The position numbers were made by a program, and so were the translations under genes. A stretch of DNA of 64,000 nt from Erigeron canadensis (taxonomy: Eukaryota; Streptophyta; Magnoliopsida; Asterales; Asteraceae). Below, one piece after another: positions 48,048 through 59,334 of this stretch (position 1 is its first letter; each line of letters starts with the position of its first letter). The stretch lies in contig NC_057769.1 of NCBI RefSeq assembly GCF_010389155.1, positions 35,883,548-35,947,547 of the forward strand, given 5' to 3'. The notes under the pieces are model-generated. The model was not told the origin of the DNA and did not search any database. It was given only the letters and a program-made list of their open reading frames with translations.

Positions 48048-51000
48048 ATGGCGATAAATCCCTCCACAAACACCAATGCTTTTCGGCAAAAGATTAAAAG
48101 AAAAATTCTTTCTGGACAAAACTCAAATGATCTCATTCATAGACCGAGAATGGTTCTAAATAACTATGAAGTCCTTGATGAGGAGTAATCAGTTGTTCCT
48201 AGAATTGGTGCCGCAACTAATGAGTTGAGTGCAACCGATACTGCGATTGGAAGGCAATATTTGTATGAATTGCATAAAGCAATTCTTAGCCTACAACACA
48301 AGCAAGGAACACCGGTTGGACCTCATATACTAAAATTGAAAATGTATTTTGAGAAATTGGAAAAACTGAATAATGCTTATGCTCCTCCATTTATGATTGG
48401 AATAATTCTCAAGTCACTTTCTAAAGACTTTGAGAATTTTGTGAGCAATTATCGTTTACATGGGACGGGTAATACCGTTATTGAACTCCATGCCATGATA
48501 ATTGAGTATGAAAAACAGCTTCCAAAGAAATTTCCAACACCCCATGTTCTTGCAAACAAAGGGGGAAAAGTTCAGAAAAGAAAACAACCAATCGCCAAGG
48601 GTAATGAAATGCCTTTAACGAAAAAGGGTACAATGGCTAAAGACCAGAGTTGTCATCATTGTAATGAAGTCGGGCACTGGAAGAGGAACTGTCCTAGGTA
48701 TCTTGCCGAGTTGAACTCGGAGAAGAAGAATACTAGCAGCGCTAGTACTTCAGGTATCTTCACCATTGAATTATTTTCCTTAACTAAGCGTAAATTGTGG
48801 GTTTATGACACTGGCTGTGGAACTCATATCTGTAATGAATTACAGGGGCTTAGGAAAAGGAGGAAACTAAAGCCCGGAGCTTTGCAGTTGATAGTAGGCA
48901 ATGGTCTACCAACAGCTGTTGAAGCGATTGGAGAATTTCATTTAGTTCTTCCTCCCGGTTTAATTATTGTTCTAGACAATTGTCATTATGCACCTTCTAT
49001 TACTAGAGGTGTTATTTCAGTTTCTTTGTTGAAAGACAACAGATTCATTAATGTTTTTAATGATATTGGTATTTCAGTTTCTAAAAATAATGTTCATTAT
49101 TTTGATGCTATTGCTTTTAATGGTATTTATGAAATTGATATGCGTGATTGTGTTTCAAATAATTCAATGTATAATGTTAGCAAAAGAGCCAAGACTGACT
49201 TGGACTCTACCTATCTTTGGCACTGTTGTCTTGCACACATTGGCAAAAACCGCATTGAAAGACTTCAACGTGAAGGGATCTTAAAATTGAATGATGAATC
49301 ATTTGATAAATGCGAGTCATGTGTTTCCGGCAAGATGACACGAAAACCCTTTAAGCATTCGCCAGAAAGGGCTAAAGATCTTCTTGGACTCATTCATACC
49401 GATGTTTGTGGCCCATTTAGACATGTGTCAAGAAAAGGAGCTAGCTACTTCATTACTTTTACGGATGATTTCAGTCGTTATGGTTATGTTTACTTGCTTA
49501 AACATAAACATGAAGTCTTTGAAACATTCAAAGAGTTTAAAAATCAACTCGGTAAAACCATCAAGATTCTTCGTTCGGATCGAGGTGGTGAATACTTAAG
49601 CCAAGAGTTTAAGGTTATCTTAAAGCATGTAGAATTGTCCAACAGCTTACTCCTCCATATACTCCTCAGCATAATGGAGTATCTGAAAGGAGAAATCAAA
49701 CCTTGCTAGACATGGTGAGATCAATGATGACCCGTACAACTCTCCCATTTTCATTTTGGGATTATGCTCTAGAGACTGCTGTACGCATTCTCAATATGGT
49801 TCCAACCAAGAACGTTGACAAGACACCGTACGAATTATGGCATGGTGATGTCCCTAATTTGTCTTACTTAAGAGTCTGGGGATGTGAGGCACTTGTGAAG
49901 CGCGATACGCCTAACAAACTTGAACCCAGAACTACTAAGTGCATCTTTGTCGGATACCCTAAGGAAACGATGGGTTACGACTTCTATGATCCCGCCAAAA
50001 ACACTGTTCGTGTTGCTCGATATGCTGAGTTCTTTGAAAAGAAGTTAGTTCAAGAGAACAGTGGGAGGGTTGTAGAACTTGATGAGACTCAAGAAGAAGA
50101 TGTGTCACCTTCTGAAGATACTAGTAATCATCAACTTGGGGGGGAAAATGTTCAAAGTGATGAACCTCAAGTCGATGATAATGAAGCGATTCCACTTCGT
50201 AGGTCCGAAAGGACAAGACGTCCTACCGAAAGACTATGTCTGATGGTAGAAGAAGACGTTGTTGGAGATCTCGATGAGCCTCCGAATTTCAAAGCTGCAT
50301 TATCAGATCCGGAATCTGACAAATGGCTTGAAGCTGCGAAGGTGGAAATGAAATCCATGAAAGACAATCAAGTCTGGAGCTTGGTTGATCTTCCACAAAA
50401 TGCTCAAACTGTTGGGTGTAAGTGGATCTTCAAGAAGAAGACGGACATGGATGGAAATGTACACACCTATAAAGCTCGTCTCGTGGCGAAAGGTTATACT
50501 CAACGTTTCGGTGTTGATTATGAAGAAACCTTTTCTCCAGTTGCGGACATTAGAGCTATTAGGATTCTCTTAGCCATAGCAGCATACTATGACTTTGAGA
50601 TATGGCAAATGGATGTTAAGACTGCCTTTTTAAATGGTTACTTGGATGAAGAAGTCTATATGGATCAACCGGAAGGTTTTATTGATCCGAAACATCCCAA
50701 CAAAATATGCAAGCTTCAAAGATCCATTTATGGACTAAAGCAAGCATCAAGAAGTTGGAATAAACGGTTTGATGAAGAAATCAAAAAGTTTGGTTTTGTT
50801 CAAAATCCCGATGAGCCATGTGTATATCGCAAAGCTAGTGGGAGTAATGTTACTTTCCTTGTCTTGTATGTCGATGACATATTAATCATAGGAAAACACA
50901 TTCCAATGTTGCAAGATGTTAAATCTCATCTTGGAAAGTGTTTTGCCATGAAAGATTTAGGAGAAGCGGCATTCATTCTTGGAATCAAGATCTACCGAGA

Positions 51001-51862
51001 TAGATCAAGGCGATTAATTGGACTAAGTCAAAGTGCTGATATTGATAAGATCTTGAAGCGATTCAAGATAGAGAACTCTAAGCGTGGGTCTATACCTATG
51101 CAAGAAAGACTTAGTTTATCTGTCAAACAAGGTGCTACTACGCCTAGTGAGGTGGAGTGTATGAGTAGAATTCCTTATGCTTCGGTTGTAGGATCTATTA
51201 TGTATGCGGTTAGATGCACTAGACCCGATGTGGCATTCGCGCAAAACATCGTTAGCCGATACTAACAGAATCCTGGTGAAAGCCATTGGATTGCTGTTAA
51301 AAATTTTCTGAAGTACCTACGAGCTACTAAAGATATATTTTTGGTGTATGGAGGAAATCCAGACTTAGAGCTCAAAGTGACTGGATACTGTGATGCTGGA
51401 TTTCAAACTGATAAAGATGATATGAAGTCTCAATCAGGATTCGTCTTCATTTTAAACGGAGGAGCTGTGGACTGGAAAAGCAAGAAGCAAGCCACAGTCG
51501 CCATGTCTGCAACAGAGTCTGAGTACATTGCCGCCTCAGAAGCCGCATTGGAAGCAGTCTGGATAAGGAAGTTCATTAGCGGGCTTGACGTGATCCCCTC
51601 AAATGAATTACCCACTGATTTGTACTGTGATAATACCGGTGCATTAATCATTGCCAACGAACCCGGAGTTCAGAAAGGTGCCAGACATTATGCTAGACGA
51701 TATCACTATGTTCGTGAGCAGATCGAACTAGGGGAAATCAATTTACTCAAAGTTCACACAGATTTTAACTTAGCTGATCCTTTCACAAAAGCTTTGTCTA
51801 GGCCCAAGCTTGAAAGGCATGCCGAGGGCATAGGACTTAAATTAGCTAGTTATTTCATGTAA
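48048..51862 (+). pseudogene. Copia gag-pol polyprotein, broken
   Basis: The frame opens at ATG 48048. It meets a TAA at 48186-48188, continues in frame to about 49626, and there loses one base inside the integrase. It then runs in another frame to a TAA at 51263-51265 and resumes to 51862. Recognisable parts in order are the GAG region, the zinc knuckle CHHCNEVGHWKRNC, the protease LWVYDTG, the GAG-pre-integrase CESCVSGKM, the integrase core (HTDVCGP, SDRGGEY), RT with VLYVDD, and RNase H with SATESEYIAASEA. Apart from two stops and one frameshift the domains are well kept, so the element is fairly young. The protein cannot be made as one piece, so it is not autonomous. Confidence 0.9.
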
Positions 51863-52704
51863 ATCTGTTGTTTCAGTATTTGGATAAGGGATGTTAAACA
51901 ATTTATATTTTCTATAATGAAATAAAGTACTTGATATGTTTGATTTCATTCAATATTAAATTGTGTCCTATATTTGTATGTTTAATTCTTGAATATTTTA
52001 TTATTAAATATTCTAAATTGTCCATTGTCGATTAATTATATGGGAATATAATTAAACGAAGACAAATGTGAGTGATTGGTTATATTCTTGGAATATGTAA
52101 TGGGTGGTTCCCACCAAACTCACATGATATCCATAGCGGATGCATATTGGACTACCCCACTAACGAATTATCACTTTATGGATCATTGTCATTAAGTGAA
52201 ATTCGTAAATGGTTACTTTTATTGATCCTTTGACTTGAGATACAAGTAGGTCAACATACATGAATCGAACTTACTAGATATAGTTCTAACTCACCTGAAT
52301 AAGGGGGTACATAAAGGGCTATTTTCAGAAAGCGTCGTGAAATGTGATGACTGACACGTGTAGTCAATATAGGATTTGTTCCTTCAATTTGAAATTGAAG
52401 TATGATACCGTTTGGCGCCCTCATTATGACTAATTAAGGATGTTTGCATGGCCGTGCCCAAATAAATCCAGATTGTTCTCGATTATATTTGGTAATCATT
52501 AATTAGTTATAGAATGAGAAACATAATCGTTAAATTATGAAATGATCTCGATCCATATTCATATTTAACAAAGGTATCGGAACAAAGGAATAATAAATGC
52601 CTTAACCATTTAAAACTATACTTAAATGTTTTCGGGAGCATTGGCGTGTTGCTAGACGCTTACCAATGTTATTACCTTCATTCGTTACGAGATCAAGTGG
52701 GAGC
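51863..52704 (+). other. Noncoding 3' region of the Copia element with polypurine tract
   Basis: Some 840 bases without an ORF lie between RNase H and the 3' LTR. They end in the polypurine tract AAGTGGGAGC (52695-52704), the primer for plus-strand synthesis. Nothing else is recognised. Confidence 0.6.
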
Positions 52705-53415
52705 TGTTAGAATATGATCACGTAAAATGAACGTATGTCCGAAAAGTATTTAAGCCTACGGGGTCACACCTCAACGTGAATGTAACTATAAATTGATTAA
52801 TATATTAAATGTAATTTATTAATTAATTTGATCACGAAAAACTAACGAAGGTCCGTTAAAAGAGTTAAAAGTTAACGGTACTTAATTAACGGACTTAACG
52901 GAGAAGAGTTTGAATTAGGAAACAATTAGAAAACCCCTCTAGAATGTTCGGGGGGGGGGGGGGGGGGGAGGACGGTCGACTAGGATTCTCAAAACCCTAA
53001 ACTTGGCCATTAAGTTTCCTAAGCCTATAAATACAAACCTATGTTTAGTTGTTTTGTATACAATTAAATCCAAAGGGTTTTTTCTCTCCTCTCTTTCTCT
53101 CTCTCTCTCGGCCGAAACTCAACACACAAAGGGTTTGATTTTCGGTTCACTTAGCTAGGAAAAAAAGGTTTTCGGGTTAGCTAGGTATTCGGGTTTAAAC
53201 AAAGGGTTGTTCGTTCGTGATCAAGTACTAGCATACATACGTTCCAACGTTGAGTGTGCAATCGTAGAGAGGTTAATTTAAACCTTGTTCTTGTTTCAAT
53301 CTCTCCATTATAAGGTACATATTCTATACTTTGGTTAATTAATTAAACTGCATAGATCTTGTCTTCCGTTGCGTGCTTTGTGATTTGATGTGATAAATAG
53401 TTATATAACCCAACA
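52705..53415 (+). mobile_element. 3' LTR of the Copia element
   Basis: The LTR starts TGTTAGAATATG right after the polypurine tract and ends ATAACCCAACA, giving TG...CA ends and 711 bp. A TATA box (TATAAATA, 53026-53033) is followed by a CT-rich leader (53085-53110), the usual LTR promoter layout. A 19-base G run at 52950-52968 lies just upstream of it. Beyond the LTR, ACATG may be the right half of the target duplication; its partner is lost. Confidence 0.75.
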
Positions 53416-53442
53416 ACATGTCCACATTTTATTGAGAAGTAA
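53416..53442. other. 27-bp island of older sequence between two retrotransposons
   Basis: ACATGTCCACATTTTATTG and GAGAAG match the upstream flanks of copies A and B (about 35465 and 38511). This island is therefore the remnant of copy C's own upstream flank, and it fixes where both retrotransposons inserted. Confidence 0.7.
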
Positions 53443-54098
53443 TGGTCCACGAATGCACAACTTATGTTTTAATTAAACTAGACAAGAAAGTAAGCAAGCA
53501 AGTAAATAACAAGAACAATGTTAAGTTCAATTGTAATACATCAATGCAAGGATAATCATATGTATCATTGATTAAACGATGAATACATGATTGATCTTAT
53601 ACACTTGACTTACAAGAATACAAAAGAACAAAGATAATTGCTAAGTCTAGACACACTAAAAACTTAAGCAATTACAAGTGACACACACTTTCAAGGTGAC
53701 TAACACACTTGATACAATGTGGCTGTGTTGCTTTATATAGGAGAAGACTTGGGGCAACACAGCCTGCTTTGATTGTGACTTGATAATGGTTGTCGACATC
53801 CAATTGGCTCATGGTACTTGAATCATGTGCCCTTGTCTTCTATACCAAATCGGGTAAGAGAGAGAGAACCCTTGCTTTGGTCCCAACATGTATCTTTGCC
53901 ATTCAAGGCATATTACAGTTAGTTAACCACCATGTGACCTTTTTGTCTTCATTTGATTTGAATTCTTCTCGCCATGACCACCATGTTGGAGTATTCAACT
54001 TGCTGAAGACGTCTCTTCATCTGCTGATGACTTGCTAAAGACTTGCTGACGACATGAGTCAGCGAGCAAGTCTTCTTCAGCGAATCCCAGACTTAACA
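53443..54098 (-). mobile_element. 3' LTR and polypurine tract of the Sirevirus-type element
   Basis: On the minus strand the LTR begins TGTTAAGTCTGGG (54098) and ends CGTGGACCA (53443), about 656 bp. It directly follows the polypurine tract TAGGGGGAGAT (complement of 54099-54109). A TATA box, TATATAA, lies near 53732-53739. The first 100 bases hold imperfect palindromes built on AGACTTGCT/AGCAAGTCT, like the clustered palindromes described for Sirevirus LTRs. Confidence 0.7.
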
Positions 54099-54215
54099 AT
54101 CTCCCCCTATTAGCTGAGGAGACTTGCTGGATGAAAATTACTTAAGAAAACATAAAGATAGTGGAAGAGGAAGGATCTTTATTTCATACAAAAGGAATGT
54201 TACATCATTTATAAT

Positions 54216-57200
54216 TTACATATGAAAAGTACTCGAGGATGCCATAGCAGCTTCAATCTCAAATGCTTCTTCTTGCTTTGCTATCCTCAGCACTGGATCA
54301 CTCAACCTGTGGGGCTTCATCAGCTCTTCTTCTATTCTGCTGACTACTGGTCTGGCACTAGCCATTTTTGCAAATCTTTTCCTTAATCCAACCAGAAATC
54401 CAATAGAAGCCCTTTCCATCTCTTCAAGGCAAAAGAATAGTTGATCATTTGCAAAATTGTTGAAGAAGATGCCAGCAGGTTGCTCCAATACCCTTCCTTC
54501 TTCAAAATAAGCTCTCGGGGGAAGCCTTAGGTTCAAGCCAGCATCGGTGGGAATTGGAGGGAGGTCAGCGGACAGAGGTATGCTAGAATGCTTTCTTTTT
54601 GGTACCCTTCTGCCTGCTGTCTGAGAAACAGCTGCTGGAGTGCCGAAGATAGTTCTCAGAAGGGGGAGGTCTTCCTTGAATTTAGTTTCATACTCCAGTA
54701 CCCTTTCAAAAAATCTCTTGAGCATGTCTTGAAGGTGATCATAGCTAGCAGCCTTCTTATCTTTAATCAGCATATAGACTTCAAACCATTCAGACACCCC
54801 AAGGTTCTTCAACTTCACATTTATTAGTTTTACTGGAGTGGGAAGACCCTCCCTTCTGAACTTTAGATTTGTCTGTGTTCCCATAGCAGCTTTCCTGACC
54901 TCCACAGCAACAATCTTTTCAGGCCTTTTCCTCTCATCCATAATGCCCAACCACCTGGCTTTTTCCCGTTCAAAATTCTCCCTCTTTTCCTTGACCTGCT
55001 GTTCAACATCGGCTTGTTTTTGCAGGGCCTGAGGCCCACCAGTAAGTAGTAGCATTCTCTGCTCACCATCCATCTCATCTCTTTCAGCAAGGGCCATCCT
55101 GACAATGAGCTCCATGTTTTTCCTTTCATTTTCTTTGTTCACCTTCCTTCTATCAAGCTCCTCCAGTGCCTCTTGTTGAGTTTTTCCTTCAGTAGTTAGA
55201 GCAAGAATGTCAATCACTTGGAATTGATTGCCTGCTGGGGAGATGATGGAGAGATTGTCAGCATTGAGATAATATTCTGGTCTCCTACTGGCTTGAACCC
55301 TTGTTGCTTCAGCCCCCATTCTTTCTAACATTTGTTGTCTGGCAGCTTCCTGACCTGCTGCAATAGTACGAGGGCTGAGCACTTCTTCAGCAACTGTATC
55401 ATCTTGGGGAGCATCAATCACCATTAATTGTTGCTCCCCCTCAGTATTTGTCTCCCCCTCAGCACCAGCAGGGGGAACAACATCACTTTCCATCTCTTGT
55501 ACAACCACTATTGCTCTTTCATCATTGATAGTTTCGGTGGCTGTACCAGTATTGTCATCTTCATCGATGATCTTGTCAGTAGCTTTTTCAATGATATCAT
55601 TAGCAGCCTTCTTAACTGCTTCAGAGACAAGATCATAGAGAGCAGCATCAAGTTTCTCCCCCTTGGAGGTAGTATCATTTATAACTACCTCCACTACTGC
55701 TGTAGGAGCATCCTTTTTGTTAAGAAGTTGGGTCAGCAGGTTCTTAATTTCAGCAACCTCTGTTTCCAACTTTTGCCGGCACTTACGATCTTCCTCAGTG
55801 AATGATACTTGAGGAGGAGGAAGACTGGCCACACGAGTATCCAAGGCTCGGATGGCCTTGGTGTTGTCTTCCACTTGGGAGATAAGTGGAGAGACCAGGT
55901 CAGCAAGCTTTTTAACTTCAGGAGCTGCTGAGGTGCTACTTGTAGATGCCTTCATAGCCATTACTTTGGTGGCATTTCTAGATTTGCACAGCGATCGAAT
56001 TGTCCCCAGAATAATCTGCTGATCTTTTTTGATAGAGGAGAGAGAAGTGCGCAGTTTTTCTTGATCAGCAGCTAGGGAGATGGATTTTTCTTTAATGCTT
56101 TCGATGCTGGCACTGTTTTCCTGCTGCCTGACATACCAGCTCTTTAGTGTACGTACCAAGGCATCATCTTCATGATCTTTGATTTCAATAGCTAGATGAG
56201 CAGCCTTGGATATGTCATTCAACGTTTCTTCAATCCTGGCAAGCCTTTCAGAAGAATGGGTATTGTAAGCAAGGCCCAGTTCTTTGGCAGTCAATAATAT
56301 TGGCAGACTTGCTAGCAGGTTGACTTTCAAACATGTTGGGGAAGGAAGAGGGCATGCTGAAGGAAGGCATCCTCAGTGCAGGCATATTGTCAAGTGCCAT
56401 CACTGCTGGTGTTGCCCTACCAGCAGGTGCATTAACCATAATCTCTGCGCTTAGGTCAACAGCTGCTTCTGTTTGAGCTTCTATAGGGGCTGCTGCATTG
56501 TCATCAGCAACAGCCAGTTCAGGAATGACAACTGCTGCATTATCATTAGCAGCAGCAGCGGTGTCCTCATCAGCATCCTCCTCCATATCACTTGCAAGTT
56601 GTTCATCAGCATGGGTGGAGGAATCCAGCTGGAATTCATCGATGGTGAACTCTTCCAGTTGGAAATCACTTTCCTCATCATCAAACATCTCATCATCCGC
56701 CACGTCAAATCCAGCACCTTCTACATCAAACCCTTCACCTTCATCCATATAGTCATTTGTGCCTTCAGGGTTTTCACCAGCAATTGTTTCTTCATTATTC
56801 GTACCAACAACACCACCACCTTCAACAACATTCTCACCTTCAACAACTTCAGCACCACCTTCACCTTCAACCAACCTTGCTTTAGTAGAGAAATTTAAGG
56901 GGTTAGGGGAACCGGGTGCCTCAGAGTCAGTGTGTTGTTGCACCAACTCATCATCGGCCGTAGAATTTGCTGACTCTAGCAACACCTGTGATCTGGCTGC
57001 TGTCAGCGACTCAGAAGGTTGAGAAGAGGGAGGAATTATAGGAGTGGTTGACTCAACTCTAGTGGGCTGGGTTGACCCAATATCTACACCAACCTCGCCT
57101 ACAGAAGTTTGAGGTGGCTGTTCACTGTTTCCCATATTCTCGTCAGCAGTCTGTTGGGAGACTCCTGATGGGTTGGCTGGGTTTTTAATGTCCTTGGGCC

Positions 57201-58284
57201 GTGAGGACTTCTTAACCTTAGTGGTTGGGCCCTTTGATACTCGCTGCTGCTGTGTTGGGACAGCAGCAGGAGGTGAGATGGAAGAAAGTTTTTGTAATAT
57301 CTTTTTGGTTTTCTTGGGAGCTTTGGAGGCTGCTGGGGAGATTACCAGCACACCAGCTCCAGCAGGGTTAGGGGCATACTGCTCAGGATAGACAGTGAGT
57401 AGTACCTTATACATTGCAGGAGTGAGCTCAGCATATCTTGCTTCAAATAGCTCAGGATCGCATGCTGGAGTCTTGTAGATAGTATTGGCGATCCTCGGAG
57501 AGTTGATGTAGTTAGCTCCAGCGATGAAAAATTCTTTTCCCAACTCACTTTTGAAGATAAGTGAGAGAAATCGAGCAAAAGGCACTGAACTCGATCTGTT
57601 TTTAATAGTGACCTTGCCTTTGAGATCTTCAAAAATGACTGCATCAAAGTCCAAGAAACGTCCATGTGCCAGAGCATAGATAATCTGCATCTGGCCAGCA
57701 GTGGCTTGATCGAATGATCCACTGTTCCCACCGAGACATTGTATGACATGGGTGAACAACAACCTCCATATCCCCGACAGAAACTTCTTTTGAGGATTGC
57801 TGTGCACATACTGGCTCCATACTTGTACCATATCCAATGGAGGCTAGCCAATCCTTCCATACTTGGCTTGGGACAACACCAACAAATGGACGTTCTTCAG
57901 ATTGTTGAGGGAGGCGAAGAGCCCTCCTCAGTGAGTTGACGGTGATGTCAATACTGTACTTTCATTCACCTTATCATAGTTGCACGTCCACCAGTACTCT
58001 CTTAGAAGATGAACAGGCATCTCACCAGGGTCTCTGTAGAGAGCCCTTCTGACGTCACACCCCATGATGAAATCCATCATAGAGTAGTACCCTTCTACAT
58101 TCTTGGGTACTCCTTGAGATCCAAGATAGTTATTTGCTTTGACTGTCAGCTTTGAAGCTTGAAAAGAAACGAGAGGAGAAGATGAAATTCCTTCAGGATC
58201 ATATACTTTGGAAGTGAGATAGGCAAGAACACTTTCAGAATCAATGTTTTCAGCATAAGGAGATTGTGCAGATGAAGAAGCCAT
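54216..58284 (-). pseudogene. Sirevirus extra 3' ORF (env-like position), frameshifted
   Basis: Three consecutive open segments on the minus strand (58284-57928, 57837-56248 and 56330-54216) together once encoded a protein of roughly 1300 residues. They are separated by frameshifts near 57940, 57840 and 56300. The N-terminus begins MASSSAQSPYAENID. The middle is rich in Pro, Ser and acidic residues. The last segment has long charged heptad-like stretches that suggest coiled coils, and a basic patch VPKRKH. I see no signal peptide or clear membrane anchor, so env-like describes its position after pol, not a demonstrated function. It is longer than the roughly 650-residue ORF of the soybean SIRE1 element, as far as I recall. 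Confidence 0.7.
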
Positions 58285-58921
58285 TTGAGATATTATAAAA
58301 GAGGATTTGAGAGGAATGATTAGATGATATTGAAGAGAATTTGAAAGAACTTTAAGAAGTTGAGAGATTTGAGCAGTTTAGAAAGATATGAGGAGTTTAG
58401 AGAGAATGAAACGTAAAAGGTTGGATATAGACATGATTGGAAATATATATGGTATGGGAGTGGACCCTACGTCTGCAAAAGTGAACCGTCACTTTTTCTC
58501 TCACATACGTAGTATGAAGATATTTGATGTATTAGGAAAAATAAAACTAGAAATAATGCTTATGTTGTACCAATGGTAGTGCAAATAAATGTTTTTTATT
58601 TATTAATCAAAAATACGTATGTGAGTAACGTAAATAAGTAGTTTGATGAGACATGTACCAATACGCCGAATATACTCGAGTGTATACGGCTGTACAGTGT
58701 ACAAGTAGCTCATTTGGGAGGAAATTGAGGTAACTGTTTGAGACATATATAATATAATATTAATAAAGCATGTAGTGGAATACACTCAGATGGCTTGAGG
58801 TATCCACTGAAGAGTAGTATTATTTTGAAGAAATAATAGTTACCAAGTTTTAATCAGCACCACAAAAACAGAAGGGGTGGATGCTGATGAGCATTAAACA
58901 ATTTTTGGCAAATTGTCAGCC
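58285..58921 (-). other. Noncoding spacer of the Sirevirus-type element
   Basis: AT-rich, without an ORF on the element's strand, just upstream (in element orientation) of the extra ORF. It may hold a splice acceptor for a subgenomic message, but none can be singled out. Confidence 0.4.
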
Positions 58922-59239
58922 ATCAACGGATTTTAGATGTCTTTACCAGCAGCCGTTTGCTGCTGGACTAGATAGGGACTTTCAGCACCCTATTACTTTT
59001 GTTATGCTTTTTCCCAAAGCATCAGGGATCAACGGATTTTAGATGTCTTTACCAGCAGCCGTTTGCTGCTGGACTAGATAGGGACTTTTAGCACCCTATT
59101 ACTTTTGTTATGCTTTTTCCCAAATCATCAGGGATCAACGGATTTTAGACGTCTTTACCAGCAGCCGTTTGCTGCTGGACTAGATGGAAACTTTTGGCTT
59201 TCCATTGCCTTTATTTTGCTTTTTCCCAAAGCAACAGGG
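58922..59239 (-). repeat. Three tandem 106-bp repeats, each with a perfect hairpin
   Basis: ATCAACGG recurs at 58922, 59028 and 59134, and a partial fourth start (ATCAGCG) follows at 59240, so the period is exactly 106. Each unit contains CCAGCAGC-CGTTT-GCTGCTGG, an 8-bp perfect stem with a 5-base loop (58946-58966, 59052-59072, 59158-59178). Units 1 and 2 are nearly identical; unit 3 differs mainly after the hairpin. The repeats lie between RNase H and the extra ORF. Confidence 0.9.
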
Positions 59240-59334
59240 ATCAGCGAGTAAAAGGAAGAGCTCGCTGATGACTTTGACTTAAGAAGTCGCTACTCATCTT
59301 CATAAGAGGAATATGGGCAGCAAAACATGAGTGA

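Larger units (their letters stand above)
42469..53415 (+). mobile_element. Defective Ty1/Copia LTR retrotransposon, 5' LTR not found
   Basis: The element runs leader (42469-43314 and 47786-48047), gag-pol (48048-51862), a noncoding 3' region, a polypurine tract and a 3' LTR (52705-53415). Domain order is GAG, protease, integrase, RT, RNase H, which defines Copia. No copy of the 711-bp 3' LTR and no initiator-tRNA primer site are seen at the left, where the element meets the broken copy C. A later 4.47-kb insertion splits the leader. The leader assignment of 42469-43314 rests on its position across that insertion and is the least certain part. Confidence 0.75.
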
